From Janthinobacterium agaricidamnosum (GTDB taxonomy: Bacteria; Pseudomonadota; Gammaproteobacteria; Burkholderiales; Burkholderiaceae_D), in NCBI RefSeq assembly GCF_003667705.1, contig NZ_CP033019.1:3224001-3288000 (forward strand): 64,000 nucleotides of DNA, read 5' to 3'. Positions within the stretch are counted from its first letter, which is position 1; each line of letters opens with the position of its first letter. Position numbers and translations under genes: made by a program. Below the pieces are notes generated by a model. That model ran no database searches. It was not told the origin of the DNA and saw only the letters and a program-made list of their open reading frames with translations. This document shows, piece by piece, positions 1-8,758 of the stretch.

Positions 1-252
1 CGGGTGCAGGAACCGGCCGTGACCAATTTCGTCACGGCGCTGATCCAGGCTGAACGCATGGGCATGAACCTGGGACCCGTGCTGCGGGCACAAGCGGATC
101 AGCGGCGCTCCGAGCGCTTTCTGCGCGCCGAAAAACTGGCCATGGAAGCGCCCGTCAAGCTGCTGTTTCCCCTCATCGCCTTCATCTTTCCCTGCACCTT
201 CATCGTCCTGTTCTTTCCCATCGTCGTGCAATTCATGCAGTCGGGCCTATAA
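1..252 (+). CDS. TadC-like type II secretion system F protein, C-terminal fragment
   Basis: The frame is open from base 1, so this is the last 83 residues of a longer protein. A polar stretch rich in Arg, Glu and Gln (ADQRRSERFLRAEKLAMEAP) leads into one long hydrophobic segment (FPLIAFIFPCTFIVLFFPIV) and a short tail. That is the usual end of TadB/TadC platform proteins of the Flp/Tad pilus, which sit in the inner membrane and couple the ATPase to pilin assembly. The next gene carries a TadE-like segment, which supports a Tad rather than a general type II secretion context. Its start and its N-terminal half lie outside the window. Confidence 0.8.
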   Translation, partial: RVQEPAVTNFVTALIQAERMGMNLGPVLRAQADQRRSERFLRAEKLAMEAPVKLLFPLIAFIFPCTFIVLFFPIVVQFMQSGL

Positions 253-261
253 GGAGCCGCC

Positions 262-1527
262 ATGCCCACACGCCATTCCAGCATCCTGCACACGGCCAGC
301 GGTGCGCACGCGCTGGACCTGCGCCTGGCGGACAGCTTTCTCACGCGCCTGCGCGGCCTGATGCTGGCCGCCCCGCTGCATGGCGCGCAAGGCTTGCTGA
401 TCACGCGCTGCACCAGCGTGCATGCGGCCTGCATGCGCTATCCCATCGACGTGGTCTACCTGGACCGCCACGGCGTCGTCACCCGCTGCGCCGCCGGCCT
501 GCGCCCGTGGCGCGCCAGCTTCGGCGGCCTCGGCTGGCGTGCGCCGCGCACGGCGCACACGCTGGAACTGGCCGCCGGCGCCATCGCGGCCCTGCACATT
601 CGTCCTGGCGACCGCCTGCAGCATCCACGGCTGGAAGCTGCGCCCGCAACGGTGGCCGGCATGCGGGACAAGACCCAGCGCGGCTCGGCGATGATCGAAT
701 TTACCGTGGTCGGCCCCATCATCACCCTGCTCGGGCTGTCGATCCTGCAATACGGCATGTTGTTTTTTGCCAGGACACAAATCAACTACGCGGCCTTCAT
801 GGCCGCGCGCGAAGGGGCCGTCGCCCATGCCAGCGTCAGCAGCGCCTACGCGGCGTACACGCGCGCGCTGATCCCCCTGTACGGCGGCGGCCAGACGCCA
901 GCCCAGCTCGCCGCTTCGCTGGCCAAAGCGAACGCAGACCTCGGCGCCAACGGCACCGGTAACGCCAGCATCGAGCTGCTCAACCCGACCCGGCAAAGTT
1001 TTGATGACTGGAACGACGTGCACAGGCAAATCGCGCTGCATACGGGCAACCGCCGCGTCATCCCGTACAGCGGCCAGAGCCTGAAGGAGCAGAAAGTGGG
1101 CCCTACTTCCGGCCAAACCATCCAGGACGCCAACCTCATCAAGCTGCGCATCACGCATGGCTACCTGCCAAAAGTTCCCCTGGTCAAGAACCTGTATGCC
1201 ACCTACCTGAAATGGCTGGACCCGCACACGGACGCCTTTCATACCAAACTGCTGGACAGCGGCCGCATACCCGTGGTCACGCACGTCACCGTACACATGC
1301 AGTCCGACGCCATCGAGGGCAACAGCCCCGTTTCCACGCCGGGGCCGGGCAACGGCGGAGCGCCCGTCAACCCCGGCAACCCGCCCGTCACAGACCTGCC
1401 GCCGCCCGCGTGCGACAACCTCAGTTGCACCGATCCGCCCGTGACGCCGCCCCCTTGCAACCCGTTCACGGACCCGCGGCATTGCGTGCCGGAACCGTGC
1501 TCCATCGTCTGCTGCGAACCGAGCTGA
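262..1527 (+). CDS. DUF192-TadE-like fusion protein
   Basis: 421 residues; AAGGAG overlaps the stop of the upstream gene, 6 bases before the ATG. Residues about 1-130 match the DUF192 fold (LTRLRGLMLAAP near the start, CMRYPIDVVYLDRHG in the middle). Residues about 134-200 look like a TadE/TadG pseudopilin N-terminus: GSAMIEFTVVGPIITLLGLS followed by a hydrophobic helix and NYAAFMAAREGA. The remaining 220 residues are exported-type sequence ending in a Pro-rich, seven-Cys tail. TadE-like proteins are minor pseudopilins of the Tad system; DUF192 has no settled role. A separate TadE start at 661 is possible, but no clear ribosome site precedes it. It lies in one operon with its neighbours. Confidence 0.75.
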   Translation: MPTRHSSILHTASGAHALDLRLADSFLTRLRGLMLAAPLHGAQGLLITRCTSVHAACMRYPIDVVYLDRHGVVTRCAAGLRPWRASFGGLGWRAPRTAHTLELAAGAIAALHIRPGDRLQHPRLEAAPATVAGMRDKTQRGSAMIEFTVVGPIITLLGLSILQYGMLFFARTQINYAAFMAAREGAVAHASVSSAYAAYTRALIPLYGGGQTPAQLAASLAKANADLGANGTGNASIELLNPTRQSFDDWNDVHRQIALHTGNRRVIPYSGQSLKEQKVGPTSGQTIQDANLIKLRITHGYLPKVPLVKNLYATYLKWLDPHTDAFHTKLLDSGRIPVVTHVTVHMQSDAIEGNSPVSTPGPGNGGAPVNPGNPPVTDLPPPACDNLSCTDPPVTPPPCNPFTDPRHCVPEPCSIVCCEPS

Positions 1528-1535
1528 GGTAAACC

Positions 1536-4500
1536 ATGTTGCCATCTCTATATATTCATCGTCTGCGTCCCCGCAGTATCAGCCTGCCGGCCTGGTTCTT
1601 GTTATCCTGCATGCTATCTTTTACCTTGCCCGCGCGCGCCTGCGGCCCCGAACCGGGCGGCCCCCCGTCCCCCTGCAGCGGCGCCGTCGCCGGCGTGGGC
1701 GGCAGCGGCGGTCCCGATGCGGGCGCGGGCAATCCCATCAACGTCATCACCGGCAATAAATACCAGCGCGAGGAAGACTTGCCCGCCCTGCCCGGCGTGC
1801 TGGGAGTGGAAATCGTACGTCACTACAACAGCGCCTACAGCAAGCCAGGCAGCCCCAACGGTCCCATGGGACGCGAATGGAAACTGTCGTATGAAACCGA
1901 ACTGATCGACAAATTCGGCCGCATCCAGATCCTGCAGGCCGACGGCGCCCGCGTCATCTTCGACCGCGATCGACGGCATCCGGACCTGTGCAGCACGGCG
2001 CTGCCGGCCCACGGCCGCCTGACGCTGGCGCCCCAGGCCAACGGCGCCAGCGACTACACCTGGACCCTGCCCGACGGGCGCCGCCTGCATTTCAATACCT
2101 TGGGCAAGCTCGACAGCATCACGGCCGCCACGGGCGAAATGCTCAGGCTGCTGTATGACGACAACCATCTGCTGGTGCAAGTGACCGACCCGCAAGGCCG
2201 CAGCCTGCACCTGCGCTACCTGGCGCCCACCTCGGCAGGCGCCAGGGCCGGCACGCAATTTCGCGGCGTGCAACACATCGACAGCCCCGTGGGACGCTTT
2301 TCCTACGACTACGGCGGCGCGCCGCCACCGGGAGCACTGTCCTTCGAGCGGCGCATCCTGCTGGCCAACCTGCTGCGCGTGCACTTGCCGGCGGGCGACA
2401 AGGCGCAGCCCGCTGTCAGCCGCCGCTACCACCACGAAGACCCGCGCCTGCCCTGGCTGCTGACGGGCATCAGCATCGAAACCGGCAGCGCCGGCGGCCC
2501 GCCCGTGGCCACGCGCTACGCCACCTTCGGCTACGACAGCAACGGCCGCGCCAACCTCAGCACGCATGCCGGCAATGTCGGCAAGGTCACGCTCGATACC
2601 AGCGAGGGGGGAAAAACCGTGCTCACCAACAGCCTGGGCCAGCGCACCGTCTACCGCCACGCCATCGTCGGGGGCCAGCAGCGCCTGCTGGAAGTACGCG
2701 GCGCCGGCTGCGCCAGCTGCGGCGAAAGCAATGTGCGCTACGCCTACGACAAGCTGGGGCAACTACTGGAAACGACCCGCCTGGACGACAAGGGCGAGCC
2801 CGTCAGTGCCAACTGGCGCGAACTGGATCCGCTGGGCCGCACCGTCCGCGCCGGCAGCGTGACATACCAGCACGGCAAGCGGGGCATCGCGCAATGGCGG
2901 CTACGCCTGGAATACGCGGGCGACGATCCCGCGCCCACGCTGATCGCCCGCCCCAGCGTCGTGCCGGGCAAGGAGCGGCAAACGCGCATCGATTACAACG
3001 CCATGGGCCAGGTCCTGCGCGTGACGCAGACGGGCTGGGTGCCAGGCCACGACGGCCAGCAGGCAACGGCCGCCATCGCGCGCACCACCAGTTACCAGTA
3101 CGCCATCATCGCCGGCCACAGCCTGCTGACCCGTACCGACGGCCCCCTGCCCAACGGCAAGACGGGCACGCCGTCGGACTCCGACGTCACCGTGTTTGAA
3201 TATGGCCAGCCGGCGGACAAGAGCGACGCGGGCAAGCTGGCGCGGTATGACGAACATGGAACAAACGACGTCCCCCTGACCGCCATCATCGCGCCTGGCA
3301 ATCTCAAGCGCGCGTTCACCTATGACGGCGCCGGCCGCATCGCCACCATCTCCGATGCGCTCGGTCAGATCACGCAGTACGCCTACACGCCGTGCGGCCA
3401 GTTAATGCGCCAGACGCGCGACGGCGCGACGTATGCGGCGCGTTACGACGGCCTGGGTAATCCGTTCGAAATCGCATACAGCGACCAGGCAGGCCAGCAG
3501 TCGCTTGCCCGCCTGGGTTACGACGCCGCCGGCCGCCGCATCTGGAACGCCTCACACCTGGGCATCGTGACGCGCCATCGCTACGACACGGAAAACCGCC
3601 TGCTCGACACCACCACGCAATCGAGTACCATCAAGCAAACCCTTGGCTACCGCTACGACCCGTTGGGCCATCTGCTGGCCATGACCGATGCGAATGGCGC
3701 GCGCTCGACGATCAGGTGGAACGCACGCGGCCTGCCTGATACGGTGGCCGATGCGCTGGGGCGCGTCACGCGTTTGCGGCATGACGCCATGGGCAATATC
3801 GTCGGCGTGACGCAGTGGGCGAACACGCCGGAGGCATTGGGACAAAACACGGAAACCCGCTTCGAACGCGATATCGACGGTCAGCCCACTGCCGTGACAG
3901 CGCCAAACGGCGCCACCACCCGCTATCTGCGCGATGATTTCGGCCAGGTCATCGCCACCATCAGCCCCGACAGCGGCATGACACGCCGGCAATTCGACGC
4001 CGCCGGCAGGCTGATAGCGGGCACCGACGCCATGGGGAACCAGGCCAGCTACGCCTACGATGGCGCCGGGCGCATCGTGCGCCAGGTCATCACCGATGTC
4101 GGCACTCCGGCCGGCCAGCGCCAGACCGTCACCACCTGGCGCTACGCGGGCGCACACCTGGTCGCCATCGATCACCCGCTACAAGCCGAACGCTACAGCC
4201 ATGACGCGCATGGGCGCCTGTCCGTCAAGACCGTCATCATCACGCTCCACGGCGGCAAACAGGCCAGCTATCACACCCGTTACCGCTATGACAGCCTGGG
4301 GCAGCTGAGCGGCATCAGCTTGCCGGACGGCAGCCTGCTCGAATACCGGCGCAATGGCCAGCAGCAAGTAGTCGCGCTTGAGCGCCAACGCGTCCACATT
4401 CCCTGGCTGCGCTGGCTGCTGCCAGGGACAAGCATCGTCAAGGACCTGGAGCGCGACGTGATGGGCCTCAAGCGCTACACCTATGGTAACGGCATCGAAG

Positions 4501-6725
4501 CCCTTTACCAGCGCAGCAAGGAAGGGGCGCTGGCGCGCATCGTCTACCGCAACGTGCGGGGGGACCAATCCGGGCAGCAAGCCGTCTTGGCGTTGCAAGC
4601 CGTGCTGGGCATCGGCCAGGCCGTGGCCGCGCCGAAATCCGCGCTGCCAGCCGAAAATGCGCAGCACGCCGCTCAGGCTGGCGCGTTGGGCCTGCCACCC
4701 GATCCGGCCGCCCTGCTCGATCACCGCTACCTGTGGGACGTGCAGGGCAACTTGCTGTATACGAGGGACAGGGACGCTGCCAGCAGCTACGCCTACGATG
4801 CCCACGACCGCCTGATTGCGGCGGCAACGGCCGCCCCGGCCCCGTCAACGGCGGCAAGCTTCGACCGCTACCACTACGACAGCGGCGGCAACCGCCTTAT
4901 CAGCCAGGAAGAGATCGCCAGCCAGGATGAACTGCGGCGCAACACCGTCCGCGCCAGCGATACGAAAGACGCCCGCTACGACGCGGCCGGCCAGCCGCAG
5001 CGCATCGGCCAGCGCCGCTATGCATGGGATGCGCTGGGCAGGCTGTTGTCAGTGCATCAGGGTCAGGACCTGCTGGCGCGCTACCGCTACAACCATCGCG
5101 GGCTGCGCATCGCCAAGGAAGTGCGCGGGATGCGTACTTATTATCTGTACGACGACGACAGAAAGCTGCTGGCGGAACTCGATGCCGACGGCAAGGTCAG
5201 CCGGCAATACATCTATCTTGCCGGCCAGCCGCTGGCGCTGATCGACACGGCGGCCGACGCCGCCGCCGAATTACGGGAACAGCGTGGGCCGCTGGCGCAA
5301 GCCATGGCCGACATCTCGGCCATCTGGAAGGCGTGGTTCAGCCGCGGCGAGAGCATCGCCTTCCTGCACAACAACCATCTGGGGGCGCCCGAGCTGGCTA
5401 CCGACGCCCATGGCAAGCCCGTGTGGCAAGCCGCATATGCGCCATTTGGCAAGTTAAGAAAAACAAACACCCAGTACGCCTTCCAGCTCAAGCTGCGCCT
5501 GCCGGGCCAGTATGCCGACCAGGAAACGGGCTTGTACTACAACGACCAGCGCTATTACGACCCGGCCCAGGGCCGTTACCTGACGCCCGACCCGCTGGGC
5601 CTGCGCGCCGGCGCCAACAGCTATGCCTATGTCGCGGGCAATCCGCTCAAGTATGTCGATCCGAACGGGCTGATCCTGTTTGCGTTTGATGGCACGGGCA
5701 ATAGCGAACATCCGAAGCCGGACAGTTCGATTTCCAATGTGCTGAAGTTCTACGAGGTCTATGACCAGATCAAAAATGGAAAGGCTTTTTATATCACCGG
5801 CATCGGCACCACCAACCCGGATATGCCCTACGCCGGCAGCGCCATTACGGGCGAAGGCTTCGACCAGCGCGTGAGCCTGGGGCTTACCTTTCTCAACGAC
5901 TACATCAAAGAAAGCGCGAACACTGGTCTCCTGGATATTGACGTGGTGGGTTTTAGCCGAGGTGCAGCAGAGGCACGCTTTTTTCTCAATGTCGTTGCCG
6001 ACAACCTCAAGAAAAATGACGGCGCCTATGTGACTGATGGGAAAAGCCGCTGCCTGAACCTGCGCTTTGAAGGTCTGTGGGATACCGTGCCGCATCTCGG
6101 CATACTGCATGAAGGTGAAAAGCAATACTTCTTTTCAGTACCGGCCGCCGTCAAATACGCGGTGCATGCAGTCGCGCTGAACGAGCACCGCGGTGGGCCG
6201 CCTGACTTCGATCTGCGCTCCATCATGGACAGACCCGGCCAGACCAGTTCGGCGAACCGCCTCGAAAAGGCGTTCATTGGTAGCCATTCCGACATCGGCG
6301 GCGGCTTCGGCACCGGCGACCTGTCCGATGTGGCGCTGATGTGGATGGTTGAACAGGCGAAGGGACAGGGAATCGCCATAAGCGAAAAAAAACTAGAAAA
6401 AAATGGATGGGACATTATCACTAATCCCATCTTGCATGACCGGAGCGGCAACAGGTTCAACAGCGACGACATTACCGTCACCAGATACGTCGGCTATGAA
6501 AACGGCAAGGAAGTATCGCAGACGGACGCGGTCTTCGATGGCAAGCGAACCTCGGACACCAACGATTTCATCAATTTTTTTCCCGATGCTTACAAGTGCG
6601 GCACGATGGCCAATCCCGATATCGGGCTGGTGGACATGAACAAATACAAGCTCTGGCTGGCCAGTTATGGCTTAAGCATCACCACCGGCCCCATCGTCAA
6701 CGCTTCCTGCAAGGCACCATCATGA
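1536..6725 (+). CDS. RHS-repeat protein with C-terminal DUF2235 (Tle1-type) lipase toxin domain
   Basis: 1729 residues. The N-terminus has a Sec signal peptide (hydrophobic core LPAWFLLSCMLSFTLPARA). A DUF6531-like segment starting at GNPINVITGNKY follows, then some 1200 residues of YD/RHS repeats. The conserved RHS core end (YLTPDPLGLRAG, then YVDPNGL) closes at residue 1379. Residues 1380-1729 start FAFDGTGN and contain GFSRG (nucleophile Ser1474) and GSHSDIGGGF, hallmarks of DUF2235 alpha/beta hydrolases such as Tle1 phospholipases. RHS shells are known to enclose and then release such toxins. No PAAR domain is visible, and a Sec signal is unlike classic T6SS RHS effectors. The start is 8 bases after the Tad-type gene, and the stop overlaps the next ATG as ATGA. 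Confidence 0.9.
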   Translation: MLPSLYIHRLRPRSISLPAWFLLSCMLSFTLPARACGPEPGGPPSPCSGAVAGVGGSGGPDAGAGNPINVITGNKYQREEDLPALPGVLGVEIVRHYNSAYSKPGSPNGPMGREWKLSYETELIDKFGRIQILQADGARVIFDRDRRHPDLCSTALPAHGRLTLAPQANGASDYTWTLPDGRRLHFNTLGKLDSITAATGEMLRLLYDDNHLLVQVTDPQGRSLHLRYLAPTSAGARAGTQFRGVQHIDSPVGRFSYDYGGAPPPGALSFERRILLANLLRVHLPAGDKAQPAVSRRYHHEDPRLPWLLTGISIETGSAGGPPVATRYATFGYDSNGRANLSTHAGNVGKVTLDTSEGGKTVLTNSLGQRTVYRHAIVGGQQRLLEVRGAGCASCGESNVRYAYDKLGQLLETTRLDDKGEPVSANWRELDPLGRTVRAGSVTYQHGKRGIAQWRLRLEYAGDDPAPTLIARPSVVPGKERQTRIDYNAMGQVLRVTQTGWVPGHDGQQATAAIARTTSYQYAIIAGHSLLTRTDGPLPNGKTGTPSDSDVTVFEYGQPADKSDAGKLARYDEHGTNDVPLTAIIAPGNLKRAFTYDGAGRIATISDALGQITQYAYTPCGQLMRQTRDGATYAARYDGLGNPFEIAYSDQAGQQSLARLGYDAAGRRIWNASHLGIVTRHRYDTENRLLDTTTQSSTIKQTLGYRYDPLGHLLAMTDANGARSTIRWNARGLPDTVADALGRVTRLRHDAMGNIVGVTQWANTPEALGQNTETRFERDIDGQPTAVTAPNGATTRYLRDDFGQVIATISPDSGMTRRQFDAAGRLIAGTDAMGNQASYAYDGAGRIVRQVITDVGTPAGQRQTVTTWRYAGAHLVAIDHPLQAERYSHDAHGRLSVKTVIITLHGGKQASYHTRYRYDSLGQLSGISLPDGSLLEYRRNGQQQVVALERQRVHIPWLRWLLPGTSIVKDLERDVMGLKRYTYGNGIEALYQRSKEGALARIVYRNVRGDQSGQQAVLALQAVLGIGQAVAAPKSALPAENAQHAAQAGALGLPPDPAALLDHRYLWDVQGNLLYTRDRDAASSYAYDAHDRLIAAATAAPAPSTAASFDRYHYDSGGNRLISQEEIASQDELRRNTVRASDTKDARYDAAGQPQRIGQRRYAWDALGRLLSVHQGQDLLARYRYNHRGLRIAKEVRGMRTYYLYDDDRKLLAELDADGKVSRQYIYLAGQPLALIDTAADAAAELREQRGPLAQAMADISAIWKAWFSRGESIAFLHNNHLGAPELATDAHGKPVWQAAYAPFGKLRKTNTQYAFQLKLRLPGQYADQETGLYYNDQRYYDPAQGRYLTPDPLGLRAGANSYAYVAGNPLKYVDPNGLILFAFDGTGNSEHPKPDSSISNVLKFYEVYDQIKNGKAFYITGIGTTNPDMPYAGSAITGEGFDQRVSLGLTFLNDYIKESANTGLLDIDVVGFSRGAAEARFFLNVVADNLKKNDGAYVTDGKSRCLNLRFEGLWDTVPHLGILHEGEKQYFFSVPAAVKYAVHAVALNEHRGGPPDFDLRSIMDRPGQTSSANRLEKAFIGSHSDIGGGFGTGDLSDVALMWMVEQAKGQGIAISEKKLEKNGWDIITNPILHDRSGNRFNSDDITVTRYVGYENGKEVSQTDAVFDGKRTSDTNDFINFFPDAYKCGTMANPDIGLVDMNKYKLWLASYGLSITTGPIVNASCKAPS

Positions 6726-7315
6726 AAACATATCTGCTCCAGGCAGTTTGCTTCCTGGCGGCCATCGCCCTCTGCACTGCCTGTGCCGCGCCACACTCGC
6801 AGCAAGGCCCCGGCATGATCGTGACCTTCAGCAACGGCATCAAAGGAAAAGAGGTCGACGTGCTGCGTGCGCGAACGGCGAACGGCGTATTTTTTCCGAC
6901 CCCTGGCTCCCTGGGACCCGACAAGAATCCCATGACTGGCGGCAAGACCATGGGTGCCGCGCCGGATGGCCGCGAACTGCCGCATTGGGTGGAGTTCGAA
7001 TGGCAGGTATGGCCCTATCCCTACCCGGACAGGCCTTCTGATCCTGTAGCGCGGCAAGTCTGGAGTGACGGCGTGCATGCCATGTCCCGCTCGCTGCCCA
7101 TCCAGACGGCCCGCGTCGCCGTCCAGTCACGCGTGCCGCAAGACGTCATCGACGAAGTACTGGCGTCGAACAGGCAAAGAGCGCCGCGGGCGCTGCCGGA
7201 CAAGATGCTGTGGGTGTATTTCATCTGGTACGAGACGGGCATCAAACTCCGCTGGAAACTGAAAAGCAGCTGCTGTGGCTTGTTGCGCGAAGGCGGCGAC
7301 GAGCTTGCGCCATGA
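6722..7315 (+). CDS. Lipoprotein, putative immunity protein, copy 1 (type A)
   Basis: 197 residues. It starts at the ATGA overlap with the RHS gene, so translation is probably coupled. The signal peptide ends ALCTAC, a lipobox-like site, and the mature protein follows AAPHSQQGPGM. The middle contains PDGRELPHWVEFEW and a Trp/Tyr/Pro-rich stretch. The shape resembles DUF2931-like lipoproteins, which I recall as neighbours of Tle1-type lipases; that family match is tentative. A periplasmic lipoprotein beside a Sec-exported lipase suggests immunity against self-intoxication (inference). Core and C-terminus match copy 3 almost exactly (VDVLRARTANGVFFP, SSCCGLLREGGDEL), while the signal peptide matches copy 2. 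Confidence 0.8.
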   Translation: MKTYLLQAVCFLAAIALCTACAAPHSQQGPGMIVTFSNGIKGKEVDVLRARTANGVFFPTPGSLGPDKNPMTGGKTMGAAPDGRELPHWVEFEWQVWPYPYPDRPSDPVARQVWSDGVHAMSRSLPIQTARVAVQSRVPQDVIDEVLASNRQRAPRALPDKMLWVYFIWYETGIKLRWKLKSSCCGLLREGGDELAP

Positions 7316-7402
7316 CCAAAACCCCAGGCAACCAGCACCGGCCGGCGCGCCCGCCGTGGCCGTCCCCCCCCCCACCTTCAACGCTTCCTGCAAGGCGCCA
7401 TC

Positions 7403-7996
7403 ATGAAAACATATCTGCTCCAGGCAATTTGCTTCCTGGCGGCCATCGCCCTCTGCACTGCCTGTGCCGCACCACACTCGCAGCAAGGCCCCGGCATGAT
7501 CGTGACCTTCAGCAACGGCATCAAAGGCAAAAAAGTCTACGTCGTACGTGCGAGAACGGCGAACAGCACGTTTTTTCCGACCCCCGGCTCCCTGGGTCCC
7601 GACAAAAATCCCATGACCGGCGGAGTCACCATGGGCGCCGCGCCGGATGGCCGCGCACTGCCGCAATGGGTGGAGTTCGAATGGACCGAATGGCCCTATC
7701 CAGCACCGCCTCCACCAACAGAGCCAAGCGCCCTACAGGCATGGAACGACCGTGTGGACTTGCTGACCCGGACTTTGCCGCACAAACGTGCCCGCGTCGC
7801 CGTCCAGTCACGCGTGCCGCAAGACGTCATCGACGAAGTACTGGCGTCAAACAGGCAAAGAGCGCCCAACGCGCTGTCGGACAAGGATCTCTGGGTGTAT
7901 TTCATCTGGTACGAGACGGGCATCAAGTTTCGCTGGAGGCTGCTGCAAGGCTGTTGCCAGATGCTGCGCGAAGGCGGCGACGAGCTTGCGCCATGA
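7403..7996 (+). CDS. Lipoprotein, putative immunity protein, copy 2 (type B)
   Basis: 197 residues, 681 bases downstream of copy 1. Signal peptide as in copy 1 (MKTYLLQAICF, ending ALCTAC). The core differs from type A: KKVYVVRARTANSTFFP, WTEWPYPAPPPPTEP and NDRVDLLTRTLPHKRARV, with C-terminus RWRLLQGCCQMLREGGDEL. The divergent block lies in the centre, where a toxin-binding surface would be expected to vary, but that is inference. The 87-base spacer before it ends with a copy of the last codons of the RHS gene. Confidence 0.8.
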   Translation: MKTYLLQAICFLAAIALCTACAAPHSQQGPGMIVTFSNGIKGKKVYVVRARTANSTFFPTPGSLGPDKNPMTGGVTMGAAPDGRALPQWVEFEWTEWPYPAPPPPTEPSALQAWNDRVDLLTRTLPHKRARVAVQSRVPQDVIDEVLASNRQRAPNALSDKDLWVYFIWYETGIKFRWRLLQGCCQMLREGGDELAP

Positions 7997-8080
7997 CCAA
8001 AACCCCAGGCAACCAGCACCGGCCGGCGCGCCCGCCGTGGCCGCCGGCCCTACCTTCAACGCATCCTGCAAGGCGCCATC

Positions 8081-8674
8081 ATGCAAAAATATCTGCTTCA
8101 GACGATCTGCTTCCTGGCGGCCATCGCCCTCTGCACTGCCTGCTCTGTAACACGGTCGCAGGACGGCCCCGGCATGATCGTGACCTTCAGCAACGGCATC
8201 AAAGGAAAAGAGGTCGACGTGCTGCGTGCACGAACGGCGAACGGCGTATTTTTTCCGACCCCTGGCTCCCTGGGACCCGACAAGAATCCCATGACTGGCG
8301 GCAAGACCATGGGTGCCGCGCCCGATGGCCGCGAACTGCCGCAATGGGTGGAGTTCGAATGGAAGGTATGGCCCTATCCCTACCCGGACAGGCCTTCTGA
8401 TCCTGTAGCGCGGCAAGTCTGGAGTGACGGCGTGCATGCCATGTCCCGCTCGCTGCCCATCCAGACGGCCCGCGTCGCCGCCCAGTCACGCGTGCCGCAA
8501 GACGTCATCGACGAAGTACTGGCGTCGAACAGGCAAAGAGCGCCGCGGGCGCTGCCGGACAAGATGCTGTGGGTGTATTTCATCTGGTACGAGACGGGCA
8601 TCAAACTCCGCTGGAAACTGAAAAGCAGCTGCTGTGGCTTGTTGCGCGAAGGCGGCGACGAGCTTGCGCCATGA
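8081..8674 (+). CDS. Lipoprotein, putative immunity protein, copy 3 (type A)
   Basis: 197 residues, 678 bases after copy 2. The core is nearly identical to copy 1 (EVDVLRARTANGVFFP, YPYPDRPSDPVARQVWSDGV). Its signal peptide differs from copies 1 and 2 (MQKYLLQTICF, with SVTRSQDGPGM after the lipobox Cys) and is the one shared with copy 4. It has no ATGA coupling because its second codon is CAA. The A-B-A-B order with swapped N-termini points to duplication of a two-gene unit followed by gene conversion. Confidence 0.8.
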   Translation: MQKYLLQTICFLAAIALCTACSVTRSQDGPGMIVTFSNGIKGKEVDVLRARTANGVFFPTPGSLGPDKNPMTGGKTMGAAPDGRELPQWVEFEWKVWPYPYPDRPSDPVARQVWSDGVHAMSRSLPIQTARVAAQSRVPQDVIDEVLASNRQRAPRALPDKMLWVYFIWYETGIKLRWKLKSSCCGLLREGGDELAP

Positions 8675-8758
8675 CCAAAACCCCAGGCAACCAGCACCGG
8701 CCGGCGCGCCCGCCGTGGCCGCCCCCCCCACCTTCAACACTTCCTGCAAGGCGCCATC

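Noticed and set aside
661..1527. Splitting the DUF192-TadE frame into two genes at ATG 661
   Set aside because: No ribosome site before 661 and the frame is continuous from a strong start at 262; left as an alternative only.
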